From positions 248,001-312,000 of the forward strand of contig JAKMXF010000266.1 in NCBI GenBank assembly GCA_024704765.1: DNA of 64,000 bases. Reading direction: 5' to 3'. The notes under the pieces were generated by a model. It saw only the letters and a list, made by a program, of their open reading frames with translations. It did no database searches and had not been told where the DNA came from. Below, in pieces: positions 48,131 through 58,966 of the stretch. Each line of letters starts with the position of its first letter. Position 1 is the stretch's first letter. The stretch is from Oopsacas minuta (Eukaryota > Porifera > Hexactinellida > Lyssacinosida > Leucopsacidae). Made by a program: the position numbers and the translations under genes.

Positions 48131-49351
48131 ATGTTACAATCTTTCATCTCTATTTTCTTTGCATTACAAGTCATATATTCTGTACATTTATCATTTGTTT
48201 CATCTCACAGAGTGAGGTACGGCGAGTTGGGTCCGCAAATTTCCTTAACAAATTCAGATTCTTGGCATTATATTTCGGATTTTAAGTTTGGGAAAGATGA
48301 AGCTTATGTGATTTGCCGAGAACTCTCACCAACAAGTACCTTTGATTCCTTCACCAGCACGCGTTTCAGAAATGTTAAAAGGTATCTAATCAGCATAGAT
48401 TGTAGACATGCGGGCTTTACTTATACTCTAGATAGTTGCGATTGCGATTTGCAAAAAATAAGAAATCTTTCCTTTATAAATGTGACTTGTTTAGATGATA
48501 ATTTAACTACACCTATAACTACCACACCTACTATTACTATACCTACTATTCCAACTACTATACCTACAACTACTCTACCTATTATTACTACATCTACTAC
48601 TACTACTACACCTACTACTACTACTACACCTACTACCATACCTACAACTACTGCAGCACCTACTACTACTACTACACCCACTACTACAACAACACCTACA
48701 ACTACTATACCTATTACTACACCACCTCCTCCTTCTACACCTACAACAACTTTATCAAGAACAGCAAGCACTGGATCATTGCATAGTGAAACTACAGTGG
48801 ATTCCAGAAGTACAAACTCTTCCAGCGAATTATTACTGGATGGATCTAGCATCATCATAATAGGGAGCATAACTTCTGCTACTATATTATCCGTCATAGT
48901 TACAGTATCAATTATAACCTGCATATGTAGCAGGAAATTATTGAAGAAAATGGAAAGGAGAGTTGAAGACCAGCCTCACATATCTGTAGAGATGGAAAAT
49001 CATGTGAGAAGGATCTCTGAACACTACCATGAAGCTCTCACAATTCAACGACGTCAACTTCAAGTTTCTAGCGAGCATGATATTGCATCTAGACAACTGT
49101 CAAACCTATCAGAAGTAAGTGGATATTATGATAGAATACAAGGCCATTGTGATGTATCCACCAATGACATAACTCATGAAAACAATGGGATTTCCAGAAA
49201 CACAAATGAGACTACACAAGCGCGTTTGGAAGATGATATTTGTTACAATATTAATGGAGACATTGATCCAACGATGGAAACAAATTATGATAGTTTGGGA
49301 CCTAGCAATACTCCTCCTCAAGTTGTTGTATATGCTAATTTATCTCAATAA
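48131..49351 (+). CDS. Mucin-stalk half-SRCR membrane protein 2, Tyr-motif tail
   Basis: 406 residues, tandem paralogue of 46228-47460. Same order: signal peptide, single SRCR-like half (WHYISDFKFGKDEAYVICRE), Thr/Pro/Ile stalk, TM, tail with CYNINGDID (YxN), NYDSLGP and VVVYANLSQ (YxNL, Grb2 type). The YxxM of the sister protein is lost. The start (first 35 bp) and a 165-bp block around the TM (48752-48917 versus 46849-47014) are almost identical, while the rest has diverged, which points to patchy gene conversion. Ligand and partner are unknown. Confidence 0.75.
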   Translation: MLQSFISIFFALQVIYSVHLSFVSSHRVRYGELGPQISLTNSDSWHYISDFKFGKDEAYVICRELSPTSTFDSFTSTRFRNVKRYLISIDCRHAGFTYTLDSCDCDLQKIRNLSFINVTCLDDNLTTPITTTPTITIPTIPTTIPTTTLPIITTSTTTTTPTTTTTPTTIPTTTAAPTTTTTPTTTTTPTTTIPITTPPPPSTPTTTLSRTASTGSLHSETTVDSRSTNSSSELLLDGSSIIIIGSITSATILSVIVTVSIITCICSRKLLKKMERRVEDQPHISVEMENHVRRISEHYHEALTIQRRQLQVSSEHDIASRQLSNLSEVSGYYDRIQGHCDVSTNDITHENNGISRNTNETTQARLEDDICYNINGDIDPTMETNYDSLGPSNTPPQVVVYANLSQ

Positions 49352-49984
49352 TTTAAAAATACACCTTTGATTTGCAAAAGTATCTGTAATTATATTTTAA
49401 CATTGTGTGGCAAATATATATTTCTTCCTAATAACTTAAAATACTAAGAAAAATTATCACTGTAGTTTTGTACATGGTTTAGGGTTAGCAATTAGACATT
49501 CTATCAATTTCCTTGAAATTTGTTTATCCAAATCGTTTGTGGTTTATAAAGGCTATTGCAACCTAATAATTACTCTGCAATTTTAACCAATACTACATTT
49601 TGTAAACCTTTTTATTTTTGTCATCCAATATTTACCAACGTTATAACTGACAAGAAAGTTGCTGGTTAATTAGAAAACAATTGTTTCTTAAAGTGATAGA
49701 GAATAGAGCTCTATGTACCACCATCATACACAAAGGCGAAATTCAATACTCATAAACTTTTTATTGATAATTATTGTCTAGAAGTGGTTTCCAACAGACC
49801 GACACTAAATACACATCGAAACCCAAATCTAGTATACTCCCAGAATGAATTATGCAACTACTCGTAATTATATCTGTTTTAAGTTCATTTACGCATAACT
49901 TTGTAAGTCAGTATAACTATAAATTAACCTAAGAATTTGTTCACTTACAAGTATTTGCTATTTCCAAGAATAATTGCCTGACTG
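49352..49984. other. Intergenic region upstream of RTK-C
   Basis: AT-rich, no gene or repeat seen. Confidence 0.5.
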
Positions 49985-52425
49985 ATGTATCTTTTTGCAA
50001 TAATAATTATATTAACTTCATTATTGTATAAACATTCCATTGCCCCAGACCCCGAATTTGCTTTCCGATTTATGGATGGTTTACAAATCCATTTTAAGCA
50101 AGGACGACATCTAAAATGGTACTATATTGATGTTGAAGATTTCTCATTTCATGTAGGAGCCATTGCCTGTCGGGACTTGTATAATACTTCTTTATACTAT
50201 TATTACTCTGAGGGACAAAAAACTCAAGTGCCGGATGGGCGAGTGAATATATACTGCAGTTCTGACTCCGTTTCCATTCAAAGTTGTCAAATTCTTCCAA
50301 TCGACAAAAATGCAATCGGTCTTAGTGTAAAGACGATATGTCATGATCCTAAGTTGCATAAAAATCCTCCAATAAGGCAATTAGCCGACAATAGTGTGTA
50401 TTTATTACACGAAATCAACCCCGAATCATCTGAAAATTTGTTGATTTGGGGAAAGGTCTGTTTCAATAATGATCATACAAAATCAGTTGCTTGTACAAAC
50501 TTGCAAAATGAAGATGTGATGGCTGCTGGGAGCATACAACATAGTGGTTATGAGCAGATCACATTAATAAACTTCACATGCGGTCCAGATGTATTGAAAC
50601 TCGAGGATTGTTCATACGAAATAAACGACGAATCAGATTGTGAAGATAATGGAGAAGCTCCACTTATATGTGATAATACAACTAATAGCACAACTACTCA
50701 AATTATCAATCCTATTGTTCAAACAAATACTATAACTACCAAGGGAACTTCAACCGCAAATGGAACTTCAACCACAAATGGAACTTCAACCACAAATGGA
50801 ACTTCAAATCCTCCTACTAACAGCAATACAACAACATTATCATCCCATACAAGCACTACTATACAATCTCTACCTATCAGCATGACGGTTCTAACTGCTA
50901 TTGCTACAACACTAAGTTTATGTGTTATCCTCACGATAATAATATTTGTACTGATATTCTTTGCACTCGTGATCACGATAAGGTTAAAAAGGCCAAAGGT
51001 TAGACAACAGAATGAGCACTACCAGAGTGGCACGAACCTAGACTATGAAGTCATAGAACCAGAAGTACAACAAGAATATTCCAACGTGGAAACGATTCAC
51101 AGATCAATCAGTATAACTTCTCAAAATAGATACCAACAATTAGTTCCACAAGAAGTGATCTCTGAGTTGGAAGCTATCTATTCAGTTAGATCTCTTGAAC
51201 CACCTGAAGATGGTATATACGACGATCTTCTCCACACAAATGATCTGGTAGTTCTCACTGTTGAAGATAGAGAATATATGAACATTTCTAATGAAGAGGA
51301 ACGAAAAAATACGTATCTACCATTTTCTTGTGAACTTCCCTGTTTCATTGGTCAGAATGAGTCACAAATTTGGGAGCCAGAAGAAACATTGAAAGGTATC
51401 TACGCTCAGATGGCACACAGCCGATATAGAGAAATAAATTCAAATGAATTGACAAGAAGAGAGCTCCTAGGTGAAGGAAATTTCGGCAATGTACACTCCG
51501 GTATATGGAAATCTCATAATCGAGAAGTTCCAGTGGCAATCAAGAGTCTAAAAGTTGAAGATAAAGATTCTAGTGTTAGTTTCCTACAAGAAGCAGCTAT
51601 CCTTGGACAATTCAACCATCCAAATATCCTCAAACTATTAGGAGTAGTCACTCTAACTACACCTCTAATGATGGTAACAGAACTGATGCGAACTGGACTC
51701 AAGGAATTTCTTTACATTATAGATAATTCAGATGCTTTCCCTATGGACCAGCTTGGAGAAGTGTTCCTCCGATTTACGTTGGAAATAGCAAGTGGGATGG
51801 AGCATTTAGTTTACAAGCAACATGTTCATAGAGATTTAGCAGCTCGGAACATCCTGGTCAGTCACAACTTAACTTGCAAGATCGGTGATTTCGGATTAGC
51901 TCGCGGCGCTAGAGTCAATGATGAATATTACCTATCACAGGGCGGATTAGTTCCAGTGAAATGGACAGCTCCAGAAGCTATGATCTTTAAGAAATACTCT
52001 GAAAGGAGTGACGTGTTCAGCTATGGGGTAACTCTATACGAAATATGGTCTATAGGAGAAGTACCATGGGCAGGAATTGATAACGAAATTGTAAGTACAA
52101 AATTTTCCATTCATTATAAGTGATAATTCCCTGTTATTTATTTATTGCATTGTAGGTTATACAAAAGGTGTGTAAAGGAGAAGTGATGGATCCCCCAGGA
52201 GGATGTCCTAGAAATGTCTACAAACTGATGGTTGACTGCTGGCACCCAGCTAAAGACTACAGGCCCACTTTTAAAGATATAATCAGTCGCTTACAGAAGC
52301 GAAATCAGATATTGCATAAAGGCAAGAATAACTCTAGATTAGGAGAAGCAAATCAAACAAATCGAGCATATTCTGATTTGCAACAAGTATACACCAAGTC
52401 TAAGCAAGTATATTTTGATATTTAA
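49985..52425 (+). CDS. SRCR receptor tyrosine kinase C
   Basis: Two exons, 49985-52090 and 52156-52425, 791 residues. Signal peptide about 1-18; the ectodomain has the divergent half (WYYIDVEDFSFHVGAIACRD) and a degenerate SRCR (LLIWGKVCFNNDHTKSVACT) that lacks some usual residues; a short Thr/Asn/Gly repeat stalk; TM about 298-332. The juxtamembrane part has IYDDLL, YMNI and the conserved GIYAQM (Tyr473, YxxM). Kinase from about 487: GEGNFGNV, VAIKSLK, HRDLAARN, DFGLAR, paired Tyr DEYYLSQGG, WTAPEA. The SDVWSYG block reads SDVFSYG. Intron at the same phase-0 site as in the other RTKs. All catalytic residues are present. Confidence 0.87.
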
Positions 52426-52885
52426 GATTCGTCTTGTCATTACTATTTGTATTCATTTTTGTTGATAAATAACTTAATGTACTTGTGATAGAATTAATCT
52501 AGTTATATGTTGTGCGTATTATAAATAATTAAATTTACAAGAATTTTGATGAAGTATACTTAGGTCATCCAATCGATCTTGTTCCTTTATAGATAACTTT
52601 ACTTAATTGAATAAATGATTTAATGCGATTACCGGAGATGGCACAATGTTTATTATAACAATAATGAAAGGAATATTGCAGAGTTCAAAAGTATTCACGA
52701 AATGATTTATTGCATTAGTATAATTCGAGAAATAATGCATTACGAAGTGTGTTTAGACTGGTTTTCTGATTTCTAGGATACGTTGAATAGTGAATATAAA
52801 TGGTATAGAGATAGGTATACTTTCTGTTTAATATATAAAGTGTTGATTTCAAGGTAATTTGGAAAAAATTGAATTAATTAAGACA
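52426..52885. other. Intergenic region upstream of RTK-D
   Basis: No gene seen. Only the last few bases before the ATG resemble the upstream region of the minus-strand twin at 28331. Confidence 0.5.
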
Positions 52886-55370
52886 ATGAATTTTGTAACT
52901 TGTGTGATACACAGTATATTATTCTGTATTTTAAGATATGGATTGGAATGTTTCGGTCAAGAACAGTACAGTTTTAGACAGCATGTTGATGGAGGTCAAG
53001 AGTATTTGCAGATATTCTACAGTTCAGATGGAATGACTAGTAATGGGGATTATTATAACATTCGTGAACAAGGGATTGATTACAGGGAACTATACTATGC
53101 CTGTAGAAATCTATCGAATGAAGAAGCAATGGTTGAATATTTCAGAATAGATTACAATGATAACTTTAATGAGTTCGAAATCGACTGTGATAATCTCCCT
53201 CCAACTATTGCGAATTGTAATACATTGCGACTTCGTGATGCTGATAGGGTAATAGACTTAATATGCTTAGCTTACTCAGGCTACAATGTAGGAGATGTTC
53301 GTCAGTTAGAAGACGGAAGAATTGTACAGTTGATTGATTTTGCAGATGGAAAGCTCGTTTGGGCGCATTTTTGTTATGCTGGAAATAATTGGGACAACAA
53401 TGTAGCCAATCTAGCCTGTCAGAGTTTGGGATTCGAAGGAGCTAAAGCTGGAATGGAAAGAATACAGATAGAAAATAGGCGGGGTGTATATGGGCTTGTA
53501 AATATAAACTGTGATGGAGTAACGCGTTTTCCTAACTGTACGAGCGAAGCTAGAGATGATAATGCTAATAGATGTATGGGAGAAGATGTAATAGCTCTTA
53601 TTTGTGAAAATTTTATCCAAACTTCTACTCAAATAGCATCAATAAATTTTCAATCTACCATGAATACACCACTCAGCACTCAAACTACGATGAATACACC
53701 ATTCAGCACTCAAACTAACATATTAATGTCCTCAAGTTCCAATAACCTCCAAATCAGTTCATCAAATATTCCAGAACAAACCAATACTTCTCCAATTATA
53801 ACAACAACACCAAATACTCTAAACAGGGAGACAGACAATCTAATAGCCATAATTGCTGTCGTAGCTTCAGTGGTGGTAATCATAATAATACTATTCATAG
53901 TAGTATTCTTCATTGCTCTTTATTGCATTGTTAATAAGCGTAAGAAGAAACATGTTGTTGATGGTAGAGATACAAATGGTGATGTGCATGACTATAATAT
54001 TCGGTCTACAACAAATCTCACTGAATCTGGCCACACATACAATTCTCCAGGGCAATTGTTCGGTACCTCATTTACTCAATCAGGACAGAGTGGAGGAAAT
54101 ATTTATGAAATGAGTCCGTTGGAAGATGTTCAAGAGTTGTATTATGAAACATCAAATACTGATATACAAGAGGATATCTACTCAGTGTTGATATACGATA
54201 GTGATCAAGTTGTACCAAATTTCACTGACAGACAATACCATGAAGTTCAACACAAAACTGAAGAAGACAATCTCTATTTACAACCTAATGACGAACTTCC
54301 TTGTTTTATCTATCAAAATGATCCGATTTTCTGGCAACCCGAAGAGACGGAAGGTGGAATATATTCACAAATGTCAGAGAAAAGATATCGTGAAATCAAT
54401 CCAAGTCTTCTCATAAAATATGAACAACTTGGACAGGGAAATTTTGGATTTGTCCACAGTGGAATTTGGAATTCAAAGAAAGGTAGAATTCCTGTAGCAA
54501 TAAAAACCCTAAAAATGGAAAACAAAGAAACGAGCATCACTTTTCTACAAGAAGCAGCTATTCTAGGACAGTTCAATCATCCTAATGTCCTCAAGTTATT
54601 AGGTGTAGTGACTCTATCCAATCCAATAATGATGGTAACAGAACTATTGACCAGTGGATTGCTGGAGTATTTAAATGAAGTTAGAACGTCAGGTGAAACA
54701 CAAATACATCCACTAGGCAACAATCTGGCAAGATTTACGACAGATATAGCTCTCGGAATGCAATACTTAGCGTGCAAGAAATACATCCATAGAGATCTAG
54801 CTGCAAGGAATATCCTTGTTAGCCAAAAACTATCGTGTAAAATAGGAGACTTCGGTTTAGCTCGTATGGCAAAGGATAATGACTACTACGTGTCGTCTGG
54901 GGGGTTAATTCCATTGAGATGGACAGCACCAGAAGCCATCTTCTATAAGAAGTATTCAGAAAAGAGTGACGTTTGGAGTTATGGCATTACCTTGTATGAG
55001 ATTTGGTCTATAGGTAGAATTCCTTGGGATAAATTTACTACTGAAGAGGTAGGTTTTTCTTGTATACTTTGCTCACTTTTTCACGTCGTATTTATTTTTA
55101 TTATTTTCACAGGTTGTTGACAATGTCTCACAGCTAAAACTCCAATCTCCACCTACTGGATGTCCAAGGTTCATATACGAAATAATGGTAAGTTGTTGGG
55201 ATCCTAATAAAGACTCAAGACCAAGTTTCAACGAGATTTTACTAAGAATGAATTCAAATAAAAGCAAGATGTTATCGAGAGGGAACCAAAAGGCAGAGAA
55301 ACTAAATCTAGGCTTGGATCCTATCCTGAGCAAATTTCTCTTCATTGACCTACAGAATAAGTACCAATAG
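52886..55370 (+). CDS. SRCR receptor tyrosine kinase D, ectodomain twin of the 27063 gene
   Basis: Two exons, 52886-55048 and 55113-55370, 806 residues, ATG at 52886; the frame extends to 52859 without ATG. Signal peptide 1-25, divergent SRCR half (IDYRELYYACRNLSNEEAMV), SRCR domain (EDGRIVQLIDFADGKLVWAH, ANLACQSLGFEGAKAG), Thr/Ser stalk, TM about 317-350, juxtamembrane with IYSVLIY, YHEV, LYLQP and GIYSQM (Tyr493, YxxM). Kinase from about 507: GQGNFGFV, VAIKTLK, HRDLAARN, DFGLAR, paired Tyr DYYVSSGG, WTAPEA. About 850 bp of ectodomain DNA is nearly identical to 27468-28321 (minus strand), where the kinase is replaced by a short docking tail. Confidence 0.9.
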
Positions 55371-55832
55371 ATTTTGTTATCAGGATATTTGCTTTGTATT
55401 AAGTATTATATATCCAAATTTGTTCATTTCCCAATAGTTAATTTCATAAATCTTTAAGTGACACACCCTGAATAATATTCGTGAAAAGCTTGTAAGAGGA
55501 ATTCGCCATAGCTAATAGGTCATGTCACGTTGACCAGTATTAGTTGCCCTAATCTGTATATGAAGAATATTACTTCCATATTAAGATATTCCAAAAATGT
55601 ACAACATGATTCTCAGTAACCAATCCACCAGGTTCTTAGTTAGTTGATCCAATTACTGTGCACTAGGTACTAATCATGATTTAGTATCAAATTGCACATG
55701 TCAACTACGTAATATATGATTGTATCTTGATTGTAGAAGAGAGATATGTTTGGGAGTATATTAAGATCGAATAGTTCTTTTGAATTATTTTCTCTTCAAC
55801 TGATCCAAATTTAAAATTATTTGGGAGTAATA
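55371..55832. other. Intergenic region between RTK-D and RTK-E
   Basis: AT-rich, no gene or repeat seen. Confidence 0.5.
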
Positions 55833-58561
55833 ATGCGTTGGAATAGGTTTTGGATTCGAGCACAGTTTTATATACTTTTGTTCTTTATCTTTTCATTTGT
55901 AAATGGGCAGAGTCAGTGGGATGTTCGGGAGACTGGAAATGGAGTTGAGATCTATATGAATAATAATAACTGGTACTATTTACGGCATAGTATGTTCGAT
56001 TACAAGGAAGGTGGACCTCTTTGTGATGCTCTGTCTTCATCACTAGTTGACTATGAGGAAATATCAATTGATGACTCAGAACTTGTAAAGTTGAGCTGTC
56101 CAGATAATGTTGATATGCTTTCTGAGTGCAATGGAAACATTGATAGTGGACAAGATGACATGTTGGGGATAAACTGCATGGCGAGTGATGACGTGGAAGG
56201 AAGCGTATATAGACTAGAAGATGGGAGAATCTTGTACCTTTATAAACCAGCTAAAATAAATTTCTTCGTATGGGCACACATATGTTACAAGGAGAATAAT
56301 GGTTGGGATACTAAGGCAGCTAATTTATTCTGTCAAGAACTTGGCTTTGAAAACGTGGTAGAAGACATGGAGAAAGTAAAATACAATGATAATGTAGAAG
56401 CATTTGGTTTGAAGAGTTTTCAATGCGATAGTGAGGCGACTTCTTTCAGCGATTGTACCTTCAGTGCGAAAGGGGGAAGTGGAAGATGCAAAGATGATGA
56501 AGTTATTACAATCGAATGTGAGAATCCTATAACTACAGCACAAGCAACAACTCCTACGACACAACCAACAACACAACCTACAACACAACCTACAACTCCT
56601 ACTACACAACCTACAACACAACCTACAACTCCTACTACACAACCCACAACCCCTGCAACAACACAACCAACAACTCCTACGACACAAGCGACAATACCTA
56701 CGACACAAGCGACAATACCTACAACGAAAGCACAGACAATAATTGAAGGAACTATCAATGAATCAACGATGACTACCGTAACAAATACAACACAACATAA
56801 TACAACTATACAACAAAGCCACTCAAACACTGATTTTTCATCTCAAACAATAACACCGTCATCAAATACCACCGGAAATCCGAATCCAGCAATTAATAAC
56901 CAACCCATGACAATCATTGCAATCATAATCTGTTTGTTAGTTTTTGTTCTGCTACTAATCGTCTGTTTCATTATACTCTTCTTCGTTGTTTTAAAGTATA
57001 GAAAAGGAGGATTAAGATCAAAGGAAATCAATGGTCGACACAACTTATCTTTGCTGGTCCAACCTATAAACAGTGATAGCGAGCAGTATTATAATGCATT
57101 TCCAGCTTCAGACTACATGGAACCAACTAAGATGTTTGATCAAAACTATTCTAATATAGATACAATTTTTGATGAAAGTATATACGAAGAGTTGCTTGTT
57201 GGCTATGCACACTATGTACCATCCTCTGATGAGAGGAATTACTACTCGATTGATGAAAACGAAAAAAATTCCAATGAATACCAGTGTACGACCGAAAATA
57301 CATATCAAACTTCGCTGTTCTGTGAATCTGAGTACTGGGAACCAGGCACTACAATTGAAGGAATTTATGCTCAAATGTCACACAATCATTTCCGTGAAAT
57401 TTGTAGAAGTGAATTGGTCCAGGACAAAATTTTGGGAGAAGGGAATTTCGGGTTAGTTATGAGTGGAAACTGGAATGGCAGAGGAAGTAATTTACCAGTT
57501 GCTATGAAAAGTCTTAAAAACGAAAGTGAAGGATCAGATATAAACTTTCTCCAAGAAGCTGCTATCTTGGGGCAATTTAATCATCCGAACGTTCTCAAAC
57601 TTCTGGGAGTGGTCACTATTACCAAACCCCTTACAATGGTAACGGAACTATTGCGTACTGGGCTCAAAGAATATTTAAATAACACAAGACGTTCGGGTGA
57701 AGCCAAATTTGATGTTTTCGGTGCTCTTTTCCTAAGATTCAGTAACGATATTGCAAACGGTATGCGGCATTTATCGAGTAAGAAGTTCATTCATAGAGAT
57801 CTGTCTGCCAGGAATGTTCTAATTAGCAACGGTTTGAGATGCAAAATATCAGACTTCGGTCTAGCACGTCATGCAATTGAGGAAGACGAATACTACACAT
57901 CTTCTGGTGGTCTGATTCCTCTCAAATGGACAGCTCCTGAAGCTATCTTCTACAAGAAGTATTCAGAGAAGAGTGATATTTGGAGTTACGGCATTACACT
58001 CTATGAAATATGGTCTGTAGGAGCAGTACCTTGGAAAGGAGTCAAAGCGGATGAAGTGAGTTGCAATAAACTTTTAATTATTTAATTGAGCGCAGGGGGG
58101 CTAGAAAAATGCAAGACTTATGAATAAATATTTACCGCAACCATCTAGAAGATTGTTATGATAAGCTTACGCCTCAATTTACTATGTAACAAATTTTTTT
58201 GTATTTTCAAAAACCGACTAATATTTTGAAAAAGGCCCACGAAAATACTATTCAAAACGGTAATCTATTTTCACACACTAATTATCTGCGTTTTTAGATT
58301 ATCCAAAACGTAAGCAATGGAATTATTCTCTCTCCGCCTTCTGGCTGTCCAAAGAAAGTATATGAACTGATGGTGGACTGTTGGAATCCCTCCAAAGACA
58401 TGAGACCAACTTTCACTGAGATTGCAACTAATTTTAAGGGTAATGACGATGTATTTCTTGAAAGGGGAAACAGTAGGTTAGAACAAATGGATTTCGGACA
58501 ACCTCCTGAAACCGTGAAGAACCTGTTCCAAGACCTCCAAACAAAATATATGAGTGTATAA
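55833..58561 (+). CDS. SRCR receptor tyrosine kinase E
   Basis: Two exons, 55833-58055 and 58298-58561, 828 residues, ATG at 55833. Signal peptide 1-25; divergent SRCR half (FDYKEGGPLCDALSSSLVDY); SRCR domain (RLEDGRILYLYKPAK, FFVWAHICYKENNGWDTKAA, NLFCQELGFE). A stalk of (T)TQPTTPT repeats, TM about 358-390, juxtamembrane IYEELL, NYYSI and GIYAQM (Tyr512, YxxM). Kinase from about 526: GEGNFGLV, VAMKSLK (Met for the usual Ile), HRDLSARN, DFGLAR, paired Tyr DEYYTSSGG. The intron interrupts the C-lobe at the shared site. An AATAAA lies at 58660. It is the last gene of the RTK array. Confidence 0.9.
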
Positions 58562-58966
58562 CTATACTCGTACTTCCCCTATAGACTACTGTTTGCATGA
58601 TTAGAATAACTATCCTGGTCTATCCCCCTTTGTACTATGTTTACCAATTACTATTACTCAATAAACTTTTGTACTGGTTAATATAGACGTAATATAGATA
58701 TTGTTTGTCTGTAATATATTATGTAGCAAATAATAATGTATGTCTTGCCCCCAATTATGAGAACTATATTAAATACGCATGCTAAGAGAATTAATTTATC
58801 AAATTTCCTGAAATTTGAATACATTTAAGTGATGTAACAGTGTTGAAGGGTCCTAGCATGGTATCAGTTAACCTGATATCTTTACTTAATTAAGCCTAAA
58901 TTCAAATTACAAGGAGAAAGTATAAATTTGATAGTAAATTATTTTAATCCAAATAATATTAAAACT
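58562..58966. other. Intergenic region between RTK-E and EGF gene
   Basis: Contains the RTK-E poly(A) signal AATAAA at 58660-58665 and the promoter of the EGF gene. No gene seen. Confidence 0.55.

Noticed and set aside
48530-48760. Microsatellite as a regulatory repeat
   Set aside because: In-frame Thr/Pro/Ile coding in a stalk; no separate function needed.
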